A stretch of 64,000 bases of DNA from JANQOH01 sp965243325 (GCA_965243325.1 CBDEUQ010000003.1:2480001-2544000); one strand, 5' to 3'; numbered from the stretch's first letter, positions 1 through 8,799 are shown. The notes: generated by a model from the letters alone, not told the origin. Program-made: numbers and translations.

Positions 1-154
1 GCGCGCGGCCGGCGGCGTCCACGGTCTCGCGCGCGGCCCCTACGTCGCCGCCGACCGCGGCGATGCGGCCGTCGGTGACGGCGAGGTCGCCGTGGCGCAC
101 CGGACCGCCGGTGCCGTCGTAGATCGCCGCGTCGCGGATCGCGAGGTCGTACAT
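1..154 (-). CDS. Amidohydrolase / N-acyl-D-amino-acid deacylase family, N-terminus only
   Basis: Only the first 51 codons lie in the window; the gene runs off the left edge. The visible protein begins MYDLAIRDAAIYDGTGGP and continues with a VTDGRIAAVGGDV segment. This is the typical N-terminal beta-sandwich of metal-dependent amidohydrolases, most like D-aminoacylase/dihydroorotase-like enzymes (LVIRNGxVxDGTG). A GGAGG ribosome site lies 8 bases before the ATG and fixes the start. The metal-binding His residues lie outside the window, so substrate and activity cannot be judged. Confidence 0.7.
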   Translation of the reverse strand, partial: MYDLAIRDAAIYDGTGGPVRHGDLAVTDGRIAAVGGDVGAARETVDAAGRA

Positions 155-497
155 CGGGGAGCCTCCTTCGTCGGGCCTCGCCGCAGTATGCCATGGCCGC
201 GGCGCCGGCGCCTCAATGCCGCGGGAGCCCTCCTCCGTCATGCGCGGCCCCGGCCCGTCGCTGCCCGGTTCGGCTTCGGCAGACGTCACGCGCCGCTGCC
301 TCTCGCCCCGGCCTTGAGCCGGAGCCCAGGGCCAGCGGCGGGGCACCGCCGGGGAAGGCGGTGGGGGCGAGTCGAGCGGCGGCGCGTGCCCCGGATACGT
401 CCGGGCAGCCCGGGCCTCGGCTCAAGGCAGGGGGGACGGAAGTGTGTATCGCCGCCGTCTGAACCCCCCGGGGGTACGGCCGTCGCGCGCCGCGGCC
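155..497. other. Gene-free stretch between the amidohydrolase start and the autotransporter end
   Basis: No convincing gene is seen in these 343 bases. Open frames here are high-GC shadows rich in Arg, Pro and Ala with no recognisable motif. The amidohydrolase promoter must lie in the first part. A C-run/G-run palindrome (ACCCCCCGGGGGT, near 465-477) lies just past the autotransporter stop and could form a short stem, but it lacks a T tract. Confidence 0.4.
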
Positions 498-3107
498 CTA
501 CCAGCGCAGCGCGCCGTGCAGCATCAGGCTTTCCGCGGGCTCGCCGCCGGGGCCGGCCTCGCGCAACGTTCCCAGAAGGCTGACGCTCGCTCCCGGCGCA
601 AGCTGCCAGAGCACGCCCATGTCCCAAGCGCCGGCGCCTCCGTCGCCGAGTCCGAGCCCCGCCCAGGGAGTCACCGTCCCCAGGCCGGGCGCCGCGTCGA
701 GGCCGTAGCCGATCCTGGCGCTCATGCGCCCGCCCGCTCCGTCGGCCGGCGACGCTCCGCCGGCGACGCCCGAATTCCACAGCTGGCGAACGCCGCTGGC
801 CGCCTGGCCCCACGCCGGCCGCAGACTGAGCGCGATGCCCCGGCCGGCCCGGCCCGGATCGATGCGCACCAGACCGCTCAGCCCCCATTCCTCGTAGTCG
901 CCGCCGTGAGCCAGAAGGGTCCGGGCCCGCGCTTCGATGGTCAGCCTCGTCGCCGGGTCCGCAAAGCGCAGGCCGCCCCCGACCTCGACGCCGTTTCCGG
1001 TCTCGCCGTCGCCGCCGTCGTGCCGCATGCCGATCTCCACCGACGGCGTGAGCGTCGCCCCGGAAGCGAGACGCCGGACGTGGCTTCCCTCCAGCGCCAG
1101 CCGCTGCCGGCTGGCGTTCAGCGTCATTTCGTCGAGGGTCTCCGATCCCTCGACCTCGGCCTTCGTGAAGGCGGTCTCGCCCTTCAGGCTCAGTCGTGTC
1201 GTGCCGCCTGCGATCAGGTCGTCGCTCGCCACGAGGGGGCCGCTCACGCCCGCCGCCGCCATCCGCTGCGTCAGGTCGCTCGACTCCGTGCCCGCCGATC
1301 CGCCGTCGAGCTCGACCTCGCCCCGGCCATGTCCGGCGAGGGCCCACAGGCCGATGCCGGCCGGCGTTTGCCAACCCACGTAGGGGGCGACGCTCGTCAC
1401 CGTGGCCGTGAGCTCGCCGGAGAGCGTGGAGGAAGCGGTGTAGTCCACCGTCCCCTGCGCCCGCGTCACCGACATCCCGGCGAGCAGGTCCGCCCCCAGC
1501 CTGGTGTCGATCCCGACGCTGGCGCCCGTCACGTCGCCGTCGTAGGAAACGGACTGCGGGTCGCCGCCGGAGAAGTTGCGAACGTTCCCGCTCCCCCAGA
1601 CGGTCAGGTCGCCGAGGAAGCCTGCGCCGCCGCCGTCGTCGAGCGCCAGACTGAAGGACGAGGCGGCGATCAGCGCGGCGGGGTCGAACGTGCCGCTCTC
1701 CAGCGCCTGCCCGTTGGCCATCAGCATCTGGGTGAGCGTGGAGGTGCCGCCGAGGCTGAGTTCGCGGACCGGCGCGGCGCCGGACATCGCGCGCTCCACG
1801 CGGCCCGAGACGGCATCGACCGTGCTCGCCGTCATCGCGCGCATCACCTGCGGCAGAACCGATTCGACGACCGCGCCCAGCTGCTCCGTGCCCGTTTCGG
1901 GCGCCCTCGGGTAGAAGCCCGAGCTGACGATCAGGCTGGTGCGGGTCTCGGTGCCGTCGCTTCTCGTGATCGTTCTGGCGAGCTCCACCGCAAAGCCCAC
2001 CTTGGGAATGTCGGCGGCGTCGCTGTCGTCGGTGGGATCGTCGAAGTGGTAGGTCCAGAAGCCGCCTTCCGGACTGCTGGTGGCCGCGGCGAGGAGCTGG
2101 TCCCAAATCAGCTCGCCGGTCACGACGTCGCGGGTGACCCCCGGAGGCCGCAGCTCCAGGCGGTCCGGAAAACCGCCGTGGAATATGATCACGTTGCTGA
2201 CCCGATCGACGATGGAGAGGTACACCGCACCGTGCCTCCATGGCCCGTTCGGATCTCTGAGAGCGAGCCTCGCTTCCGCAAAGGCAATTCGCGCTTCCGC
2301 GATCGAGCGTGCGTTCCGCTGGCCCTCCGCGAGGAATCTCAGCGCTTCCGTGACGAACTGCCTCAGGGTCGCGCGATCCACCACGTCCCGGGCAGTGACG
2401 GCCGGCATGTAGTGACTGATCTGTTCTTCGGCCACGTGCGAGGCGTCCAGATCGAAGCCGGCGAGCAGCACGCGCGGCTGCCCCGTGTTGGCGGAGACGA
2501 AGGCGCCTGCATAGCCGCGCGCCCCCGGGATCGCCGGCGCACCGGGCCCGGAGCCGGTCAGGTCGAACGCGCCGTGAGGCTCGTCCCGCAGCAAGCCGAA
2601 GAGCGCGGCCAGCGCGCGTCTCCTCGTATCGGCGTCGGGAGAGGCCAGTCCCCCCAGGACCGCCCGGGGAACTCCGAGCGCGGCGAGAATCCCCGCGTAC
2701 ACGTCGGACCTCAGGCGCGAGGCGGAAAGGGACATGTCCCTTGCGTGAAAATACACCCGGCCGTCCTCGGGCGTCAGCGACACGAGGTACGTGTCGCCGG
2801 AGCGCCAGGGGCCGCCTTCCAGCCGGAGCCGGCACCCCGAGACCGCAAGCTGCTCCGACGAGAGGGTATCGGAGCCCCGGCGCTTGAACTGCGCTATCGC
2901 GGCCAGCGCGAAGTCCGTCAGGCTGGCGCTGCCGTCCTCCACCTCGCCCGCCGTCACGGGCGGCGCCGGGAGAGGATCCCCGCCGGCGGGAAGGGGGCAC
3001 CCTTCCTGGGCCATGGCCGGGCGCACATCGAAACCGACCGCGACCGGCAGGACGAGACAGAATGCCAAGGCCGCGCATGCCCTGGCCGTCCAGATTCCCG
3101 AATTCAT
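498..3107 (-). CDS. Exported autotransporter-like protein with tandem Cache-like domains
   Basis: This 869-residue protein starts with a signal peptide (hydrophobic residues 11-25, Ala-Met-Ala about 31-33). Residues about 60-230 and 240-405 look like two related ligand-binding units. Each carries a GPWR-x-G-x-x-YL core followed by V-x-FH (100-121 and 289-310), and the second resembles Cache domains of alphaproteobacterial sensors. After a linker, residues about 520-869 alternate in the manner of an outer-membrane beta-barrel (LTVWGSGNVRNFSG, then APYVGW and LWALAGHG) and end in Trp, as barrel proteins ending in an aromatic residue do. I chose the inner ATG over one 20 codons upstream because only it gives a clean signal peptide. 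By inference, the Cache-like part is the passenger of a type V (autotransporter) protein. No protease, adhesin or kinase motif is visible. Confidence 0.75.
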   Translation of the reverse strand: MNSGIWTARACAALAFCLVLPVAVGFDVRPAMAQEGCPLPAGGDPLPAPPVTAGEVEDGSASLTDFALAAIAQFKRRGSDTLSSEQLAVSGCRLRLEGGPWRSGDTYLVSLTPEDGRVYFHARDMSLSASRLRSDVYAGILAALGVPRAVLGGLASPDADTRRRALAALFGLLRDEPHGAFDLTGSGPGAPAIPGARGYAGAFVSANTGQPRVLLAGFDLDASHVAEEQISHYMPAVTARDVVDRATLRQFVTEALRFLAEGQRNARSIAEARIAFAEARLALRDPNGPWRHGAVYLSIVDRVSNVIIFHGGFPDRLELRPPGVTRDVVTGELIWDQLLAAATSSPEGGFWTYHFDDPTDDSDAADIPKVGFAVELARTITRSDGTETRTSLIVSSGFYPRAPETGTEQLGAVVESVLPQVMRAMTASTVDAVSGRVERAMSGAAPVRELSLGGTSTLTQMLMANGQALESGTFDPAALIAASSFSLALDDGGGAGFLGDLTVWGSGNVRNFSGGDPQSVSYDGDVTGASVGIDTRLGADLLAGMSVTRAQGTVDYTASSTLSGELTATVTSVAPYVGWQTPAGIGLWALAGHGRGEVELDGGSAGTESSDLTQRMAAAGVSGPLVASDDLIAGGTTRLSLKGETAFTKAEVEGSETLDEMTLNASRQRLALEGSHVRRLASGATLTPSVEIGMRHDGGDGETGNGVEVGGGLRFADPATRLTIEARARTLLAHGGDYEEWGLSGLVRIDPGRAGRGIALSLRPAWGQAASGVRQLWNSGVAGGASPADGAGGRMSARIGYGLDAAPGLGTVTPWAGLGLGDGGAGAWDMGVLWQLAPGASVSLLGTLREAGPGGEPAESLMLHGALRW

Positions 3108-3596
3108 CTTGCGATTACCCCCGTGCAGAACCCGCAGCCTTTCGGGCCCGGCCCCGGCCGCGCGCAAAAACCGTACCGGGGAGGAGGTTTCGCGTCAATT
3201 GCAAGCAGTTCCGGTGCGTGGTGCCGACGGGAGGTGCGGTCCCGGCGGTCGTCCGTCTCCTTACCCCTCCGTTTCCCCGTCTTTGTCGAGGTCAGTTTCG
3301 GTGGATGGGACTCGTGGCACAGTTTCCACCGGGCTTTCGACCGCTCCGCCGGGTCGACATTCGGCACGCCGCCAGAGCCATGCGCGATGGCTGCCATACC
3401 CCTCCAGCATGCCCAGTTCAGGTCCGGGCGTCGCCAAACCGGACAGAGCAGTGCGGTCGCCCCCGGGCCGGCGGCACGTCGCCGGCCGAGTCCCGCTTCG
3501 CCTACGCCCGGGAAACCTGGATCTCCCGGATCGACGAGCCAACGGTTTGAGGCGCAGGGGACTGCCGCATACAGTTCGCGAATCAAGCCTTTTCAT
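3108..3596. other. Divergent intergenic region upstream of autotransporter and nuclease-like gene
   Basis: These 489 bases separate two divergent genes and should hold both promoters. I see no convincing coding sequence: frames crossing it are Arg/Pro-rich and match no family. No strong -35/-10 pair, operator palindrome or RNA element stands out. Confidence 0.4.
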
Positions 3597-4745
3597 ATGG
3601 AGCAGGCGGTGCCCGAAAGAATCTATACCCTGAAGACCGAAGGGAAGCCGGAACCTTTGGAAGAAATGCCCTTTTCTGCCGAGGATCAGCTCCAGAAGCT
3701 GATCGCCGATTACCCCGAACTGCTGGATGGAGAGCAGATCCGGCCGGGCGATGCGCGTCGCTGGATCCTCATCGCCCGCGAAAAGGGTATTGCTGCATCC
3801 TCCGGCGAGAATGCCCGCTGGTCGGTGGACCATCTCGTCGTCGACCAAGATGCCGTTCCGACGCTGGTAGAAGTGAAGCGGGGAGCCAATTCGGAGATAC
3901 GGCGTGCGATCGTCGGGCAGATGCTGGACTACGCGGCTCATGCCGCCGAAACCTGGACGGCGGACGAACTCCGCATGGCGTTCGAGGCACAGACCCGCGA
4001 ACGCGACGTCGACCCCGAAGACGAGCTTGCCGGGCTGTTGGGAGGCGATACGGAGCCCGACGTCGACGGTTTCTGGGACGACGTATCGACGAACCTCGCC
4101 GCAAAGCGTCTCCGTCTGCTGTTCGTGGCGGACGCCATACCCGACGAGCTTGCGCGGGTTGTGGAATTTCTCAACGCCCAGATGCCCAACATCGAGGTCC
4201 TTGCCGTCGAGCTCAAGCAGTTCCAGGGGGAATCCGCCCGAACTCTGGTGCCTCGGGTAATCGGAAGAACCTCGGCCGCACCCGCCCGATCCACACCCAG
4301 GCTTAACCGCCAGTCGTTCCTGGCAGGGTTCGCGAGCGACAAGGTGCGCGACGTGGCGAGCCGTTTCCTGGAGATCGCCGAACGGTCCGGCGACCGTGTG
4401 TACGTGCACTACGGAACCGGTGGCATCAGTATTCGGATAAAATGCCGGCTTAGGCCCCACCAGATTACCGTTGCCTGGCTCTATCCGCAGCCGGACATCG
4501 GTTGGATGAAAACCAAGGATTTCTCGTTCGGTGCCCCCGATCTCGATCATGAAGACGATCTGTCCGACGAACTGCGCGCGCTCGTTGACCAATGGACTGA
4601 CGGGTTCGACAAGGACGCCTTCGCCGAGCGAGTCTTCAGCAAAGGCGTGAAGGCATGGGCCGTCCGCCACGATGCCGCGACCTGCCACGCGGACGATCTG
4701 GTGAAGCGCCTTCGCGGTGTTATCGAAAAACTGGCGTCGCTGTAA
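3597..4745 (+). CDS. PD-(D/E)XK nuclease-superfamily protein (NucS/DUF91-like)
   Basis: This 382-residue protein carries a restriction-endonuclease-like core: an N-terminal helix with E29-D-Q-L-Q, D78 in WSVDHLVV, E92-V-K94 in PTLVEVKRG, and Q108 in a following helix (IVGQMLDYA). This D...ExK...Q arrangement is that of NucS/EndoMS-like and DUF91-type nucleases. The remaining two-thirds (about 125-382) has no motif I recognise and may bind nucleic acid or a partner. The ATG at 3597 begins the conserved N-terminus; the same frame is open far upstream, but that part is antisense to the autotransporter gene. It stands alone between the autotransporter and a VapBC pair, with no methylase or helicase beside it, so a classical restriction role is unlikely. 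A repair or defence role is inference. Confidence 0.72.
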   Translation: MEQAVPERIYTLKTEGKPEPLEEMPFSAEDQLQKLIADYPELLDGEQIRPGDARRWILIAREKGIAASSGENARWSVDHLVVDQDAVPTLVEVKRGANSEIRRAIVGQMLDYAAHAAETWTADELRMAFEAQTRERDVDPEDELAGLLGGDTEPDVDGFWDDVSTNLAAKRLRLLFVADAIPDELARVVEFLNAQMPNIEVLAVELKQFQGESARTLVPRVIGRTSAAPARSTPRLNRQSFLAGFASDKVRDVASRFLEIAERSGDRVYVHYGTGGISIRIKCRLRPHQITVAWLYPQPDIGWMKTKDFSFGAPDLDHEDDLSDELRALVDQWTDGFDKDAFAERVFSKGVKAWAVRHDAATCHADDLVKRLRGVIEKLASL

Positions 4746-4828
4746 GGAGATTCCCTTCGGTTGAGCGTCGCGATCGAGCCCTTCCGGAGTGGCGGGGTGC
4801 GTCCGCGCGCGGCCGTCCGGCACGCGCC

Positions 4829-5242
4829 TCAGCACTCGATGACCCGAACGTGGCCCGCGCGTCCGTAGTCGAGCAGCCGGCGGTCGCGGGTCACGAGGGT
4901 GGATCCGAACGACCGCGCGGTCGCGGCTAGGATGCGGTCGACGGGATCGGCCGGAGGCGAGCCGGGAAGGGCGCACGATGCGATCAGCACCGCCGGCGGC
5001 ATTTCGGCGAGGGTCACGCCCGGCGCCGAACGGAACCGGTCGAACCAGATTTCCGGGTCGATCGACAGCGCGATCCGGCCCTTTGCCGCCAGCATGGCGA
5101 TCTCCCACGCCGTCATGGGCGAGACGGCGAGATGCCCGCTGGCCCCGCGCGCATCCCGCAAGGCGCCGGCGGCCGGCTCCCGTATCGGATCGCCGTTCGC
5201 GATCCAGAGGACGGCGCAGGTGTCGAGCAGGAAACCGGACAC
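4829..5242 (-). CDS. vapC: PIN-domain ribonuclease toxin, VapC family
   Basis: A 137-residue PIN domain: LLDTCAVLW with catalytic D7, E47 in a TAWEIAMLAAKGRI helix, D99/D102 in ADPVDRILAATA and D120 in LVTRDRRLL. These acidic residues coordinate the metal in VapC toxins, which are endoribonucleases often acting on tRNA or rRNA. The gene starts at GTG only three bases after the stop of the antitoxin gene, the usual VapBC operon order (antitoxin first). All expected catalytic residues are present, so the toxin looks intact; its RNA target cannot be read from sequence. Confidence 0.9.
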   Translation of the reverse strand: MSGFLLDTCAVLWIANGDPIREPAAGALRDARGASGHLAVSPMTAWEIAMLAAKGRIALSIDPEIWFDRFRSAPGVTLAEMPPAVLIASCALPGSPPADPVDRILAATARSFGSTLVTRDRRLLDYGRAGHVRVIEC

Positions 5243-5245
5243 GGG

Positions 5246-5671
5246 CTACCGGGCCGCATCCCATTCCGCGCCGGTCGGTGCCGTGAGGTCGGTGCCGGGC
5301 CTTGTCGTCACCGTGCCCCGGAGCGCGCCGAAGACGTGCGCGAAGGGGCGGTCCTCGGGCACGTCGGTGCCGTCCGGACTGCCCGACGCCGGCGCCGAGT
5401 CGTCGGCGTCGGGCGGCGGGCCGACCGCATCGGACTTGCGGAACACGAGCCTGCGGCCCTCCATGTTCACGTCAGCCGATTCGTAGCCCGCGTCCAGCCA
5501 CGCCTTGGTCATGACGCTGTTGGACGGGTTGTTCGACCACCAGGCGCGGTGCCGATGTGCGGACGGCGGAAGTTCCGCGCCGATGATCTCCTCGATCTTC
5601 TCCCAGGTCACGGGCACGACGGCTTGCCCCGAGGCGCGCAGATAAACCGTGAGCGGTTCGTACTTCAGCAT
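5246..5671 (-). CDS. VapB-type antitoxin with DUF7662-like N-terminal domain
   Basis: A 141-residue protein directly upstream of vapC and co-transcribed with it. The first ~75 residues (MLKYEPLTVYL, then PPSAHRHRAWWSNNPS and AWLDAGY) form a small domain known from uncharacterised proteins, resembling DUF7662. The last ~30 residues (FGALRGTVTTRPGTDLTAP, then an acidic/Trp tail) resemble the toxin-wrapping tail of antitoxins that partner PIN toxins. I chose the ATG at 5671 over one 8 codons upstream because GGGGAG sits 8 bases before it and the conserved domain begins there. By inference, the N-terminal domain binds operator DNA. It lacks an obvious AbrB, RHH or Phd motif. Confidence 0.72.
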   Translation of the reverse strand: MLKYEPLTVYLRASGQAVVPVTWEKIEEIIGAELPPSAHRHRAWWSNNPSNSVMTKAWLDAGYESADVNMEGRRLVFRKSDAVGPPPDADDSAPASGSPDGTDVPEDRPFAHVFGALRGTVTTRPGTDLTAPTGAEWDAAR

Positions 5672-5980
5672 GATGTTACTCCCCGCCGGAAACATTTACG
5701 TCTGAAAATATACTGACACATAGTACATGTAAAGAAACTGCAGTAACGCCAGAGACCACGCGCGCCGTGCCGATTCTTCGGGACAACTAGGGACGGAAAA
5801 AGGCGGGCAGGTACATATCGAGCGCCGGGCGCGCTCAGAAGCCCGGCGACACGCGGTCGACCGCGATGAGGCGGTCCTCGAAGCAGCAGAGCCGGGCGAT
5901 AAACCGCAGCGACGCGTTCGGCCTCGGTCGTCTTCGCGGCGCGCATTGGACACAGCACGTCCGCACCGCCGCCGGCCGGA
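5672..5980. other. Intergenic region, vapBC promoter plus decayed coding-like segment
   Basis: About 309 bases. The half nearest vapB (5690-5745) is strikingly AT-rich for this genome and holds the vapBC promoter. The half nearest recQ (5835-5980), read on the minus strand, gives a short open frame ending LRFIARLCCFEDRLIAVDRV plus four residues. It reads like the C-terminal end of a real protein, but it has no start and I cannot assign a family. It may be a gene remnant. Confidence 0.4.
5705..5733 (-). promoter_or_regulatory. Putative sigma-70-type promoter and operator of vapBC
   Basis: On the minus strand TTTACA (5728-5733) and TATTTT (5705-5710) are separated by exactly 17 bases, about 35 bases upstream of the antitoxin ATG. 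A perfect 8-bp palindrome TACATGTA (5724-5731) overlaps the -35 element, a sensible place for autorepression by the VapBC complex. Position and AT-richness support the call; no experimental signal is available. Confidence 0.5.
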
Positions 5981-7792
5981 TCACGACGCACGCTCCCCGA
6001 TGACGTCGAGAAAGGCCTGCCCGTAGCGCTCGAGCTTCGCCGCGCCGACTCCGTACACGCCGGCCATGGCCTCCGGCGTGCGCGGCTTGCGCTGCGCCAT
6101 CTCGATCAGCGTGCGATCGCTGAACACGACGAACGCCGGCACGCCGCGCGCTTCGGCGAGCGACCGGCGCTTCGCCTTGAGCGCCGCCAGCAGCGTCTCG
6201 TCCACGGGGCCCGCCGGCGCGGCGGACGCCGTCCCGCGGCGTTTCGCGCGGCCGCGGCCGGTGCCGACGACATCGGCGCGCATCTCGAACGACGCCCCGC
6301 CGCTCAGCACCTCCCGGCCAGCGTCGGTCAGGAACCAGCGGCCGTAGCGGACGATGTCCATGTCGATGCAGCCGGCCGCGTAAAGCTGGCGGAACACCGC
6401 CTGCCAGTACTTCTCCGGGCGGTTGGCGCCGACGCCGAACGTCGGCAGCCGGTCGTGCCCCAGCTCGCGCAGCCGCGCCGTCCGCGCGCCGCGCAGCAGC
6501 GCGACCAGGTGCCGCGTCGCGAAGCGTTCGCCGGTGCGCACGATGGCGCTCATCGCCTTCCGCGCGTCCTCCGTGCCGTCGACCGTGGCGACGCCGTCGA
6601 TGCACAGGTCGCAGTTGCCGCACGGCGCGGCCCGCTCGCCGAAATAGGCGAGGAGGGTCTGGCGCCGGCAACGGTGCGACTCGCACAGCGCCACCAGCGC
6701 GTTGAGCCGCTGCGACGCGACGCGCTTGCGGTCCTCGTCGTCGCCCTCCTCGATCCGGCTGCGGAGAAACCTCATGTCGGCCATGCCGTAGAGCGTCAGG
6801 GTGTCGGCGGGGAGGCCGTCCCGCCCGGCGCGGCCGATCTCCTGGTACCAGCTCTCGATGTTGTCGGGCATGTCGGCGTGGCAGACGAAGCGCACGTCGG
6901 GCTTGTCGATTCCCATGCCGAACGCGACGGTGGCGGCGACGACGATCCCGTCCTCGCGCTGGAAGCGGTCCTGCGCCGCGACCCTCTCCCCGCGGTCCAT
7001 GCCGGCGTGATAGGCGACGGCGTCGTGCCCGGCGGCGCGCAGCGCCGCCGCGCGCTCCTCGGCGCCCTTGCGCGACCGGCAGTAGACGATGCCGCTTTCA
7101 CCCCGGCGTTCGGCGACGAAGCGCGCGATGCGGTCGTCGGCGCCGTCCTTGAGCGCCATCGCGAGGCGGATGTTCGGCCGGTCGAACCCCTGGACGAAAC
7201 GCCGCGGCGCTTCCGCGAACAGCCTGGACTCGATGTCGTTCCGCGTGGCCGCGTCGGCGGTGGCCGTGAGCGCGATCATCTGGACCCCGCCGAGCGCGTC
7301 GCGCAGGCCGCCGAGCGCGAGATACTCGGGGCGGAAGTCGTGTCCCCACTGCGATACGCAATGCGCCTCGTCGACGGCCAGAAGATCGACGCCGCAGCGT
7401 CCCAGGAAGGCCGCGATGTCCGGGCGCGACAGGCGCTCGGGCGCGGCGTAGAGGAGTCGCAGCGCGCCGTCGCGCGCGGCACGGCCGATTCTTCTGTTCT
7501 CCTCCGGGTCGTTGGCCGAGGTGACGCACCCCGCGGCGACGCCCATCGCCTCGAGCTGGCTGACCTGGTCGCGCATCAGGGCGATCAGCGGCGACACCAC
7601 GACCGTCAGGCCGCCCCGCACGATCGCCGGCAACTGGTAACAGAGCGACTTGCCGCTCCCCGTGGGCATGACGGCGAGAACGTCCTCGCCGCCGAGCACC
7701 GCGGCCACCACGTTGTCCTGCCCGGGCCGGAAGTCGTCGAAACCGTAGACTCGCCGCAGGGCTTCGCGCGCCGCGGCCAGCGACACCGTCAT
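5981..7792 (-). CDS. recQ: ATP-dependent DNA helicase RecQ
   Basis: A 603-residue 3'-5' superfamily 2 helicase for recombination and stalled-fork repair. The order is canonical: FRPGQ motif 0 near the N-terminus, Walker A (MPTGSGKS), DEAH box (LLAVDEAHCVSQWGHDFRPEY), the TATAD motif III, helicase C domain with GMGIDKPDVRFV and QEIGRAGRDG, the RecQ zinc site (CESHRCRRQ then CGNCDLC), winged-helix region and a C-terminal HRDC domain (KPRTPEAMAGVYGVG). Its ATG overlaps the stop of the upstream dehydrogenase by 4 bases (ATGA), so the two are translationally coupled although their functions look unrelated. Length matches E. coli RecQ. Confidence 0.95.
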   Translation of the reverse strand: MTVSLAAAREALRRVYGFDDFRPGQDNVVAAVLGGEDVLAVMPTGSGKSLCYQLPAIVRGGLTVVVSPLIALMRDQVSQLEAMGVAAGCVTSANDPEENRRIGRAARDGALRLLYAAPERLSRPDIAAFLGRCGVDLLAVDEAHCVSQWGHDFRPEYLALGGLRDALGGVQMIALTATADAATRNDIESRLFAEAPRRFVQGFDRPNIRLAMALKDGADDRIARFVAERRGESGIVYCRSRKGAEERAAALRAAGHDAVAYHAGMDRGERVAAQDRFQREDGIVVAATVAFGMGIDKPDVRFVCHADMPDNIESWYQEIGRAGRDGLPADTLTLYGMADMRFLRSRIEEGDDEDRKRVASQRLNALVALCESHRCRRQTLLAYFGERAAPCGNCDLCIDGVATVDGTEDARKAMSAIVRTGERFATRHLVALLRGARTARLRELGHDRLPTFGVGANRPEKYWQAVFRQLYAAGCIDMDIVRYGRWFLTDAGREVLSGGASFEMRADVVGTGRGRAKRRGTASAAPAGPVDETLLAALKAKRRSLAEARGVPAFVVFSDRTLIEMAQRKPRTPEAMAGVYGVGAAKLERYGQAFLDVIGERAS

Positions 7793-8799
7793 CCGCTGGC
7801 GACGGTCTGCCAGTCGCCCTTTCGCGCCGAGGCGAACAGTGCGTCGAGCACGCGCATGTTGGCGATCGCGTCCTCGATCGGATACGGCACCGGCCGGCCT
7901 TCCTGCAGGCATGCCGAGACCGCGTCGCCCTGGCACGTGTATTGGTCGACGGGAGGAATCTCGATCGTCTCGTCCGGCACCGGTCCGGGGAAGGCTCCGC
8001 CGCCCAGGAACAGACGGCACGGGCGGGTCGGCTCCATGACGAAGGGAAACTCGACGCGCAACCACGCCTCGGTGCCGAGAACGACGAGGCTCTGGTGACG
8101 CGCGACCTGGGTCGAGCAGGTGAAGCTCGCGTGGCCGCCGGGAAAGGCCAGGATCGTGCTCGCGAGGCGGTCTGTGCCGAAGGCCGGATCGCGTTCCAGC
8201 AACGCGACCGCGCGAATCGGCTCCGCCGCGAACACGAAGCGCGAGATGACCGTCGGATAGCAGCCGATGTCGTAGATTCCTCCGCCGCCGGTCTCGACCC
8301 GATTGCGGATGTTCTGCGGGTCGGGGTTGTCGTACGCGAACGTCCCCTGGACGGCGCGCACGCGGCCCAGGCGGCCGGAGTCGAGGAGTTCGCGCACCTT
8401 GCGCCACTGCGGGTGGTGGCGGACCATGAACGCCTCCTGCACCTGCCGGCCGCTGCGGTCGCGCGCCGCGATCAGCGTCGCCGCCTCGGCGGCGGTCAGC
8501 GCGACCGGCTTCTCGCACAGGACGTGCTTGCCGGCGTCGAGGGCGCGGATCGTCCACGGAACGTGCAGATGATTTGGGAGCGGGTTGTAGATCGCGTCGA
8601 TGTCGGGGTCGTCGATCATCGCCTGGTAGGTGCCGTGGCTGCGCGCTATGCCGAGTTCGGCGGCAGCGTCGGCGGCGCGCGCCGCATCTCGCGACGCGAT
8701 GGCGTCGATGCGGCACCGCTGGCCGGCCTGCATCGCCGGGATCACCTTTTCCGTCGCGATCCGCGCGACGCCGAGCACACCCCAGCGAACCGGGTCCAT
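7789..8799 (-). CDS. Gfo/Idh/MocA family NAD(P)-dependent oxidoreductase
   Basis: A 336-residue sugar/polyol dehydrogenase-type protein. The N-terminal Rossmann fold starts WGVLGVARIATEKVIPAM; the family motif EKP occurs in HVLCEKPVALTAAEA, and the C-terminal domain carries GGGGIYDIGCYP, which holds the usual catalytic Asp/His-type region. Members oxidise sugars, inositols or related cyclic polyols with NAD(P). It overlaps recQ by 4 bases and diverges from the enolase-superfamily gene at 8898, which may act on a related acid sugar. The exact substrate is unknown. Confidence 0.9.
   Translation of the reverse strand: MDPVRWGVLGVARIATEKVIPAMQAGQRCRIDAIASRDAARAADAAAELGIARSHGTYQAMIDDPDIDAIYNPLPNHLHVPWTIRALDAGKHVLCEKPVALTAAEAATLIAARDRSGRQVQEAFMVRHHPQWRKVRELLDSGRLGRVRAVQGTFAYDNPDPQNIRNRVETGGGGIYDIGCYPTVISRFVFAAEPIRAVALLERDPAFGTDRLASTILAFPGGHASFTCSTQVARHQSLVVLGTEAWLRVEFPFVMEPTRPCRLFLGGGAFPGPVPDETIEIPPVDQYTCQGDAVSACLQEGRPVPYPIEDAIANMRVLDALFASARKGDWQTVASG

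Noticed and set aside
444..3596. Very long plus-strand reading frame running into the PD-(D/E)XK gene
   Set aside because: It is antisense to the autotransporter gene, Arg/Pro-rich and without motifs. The real gene begins at ATG 3597, where similarity to NucS-like nucleases starts.
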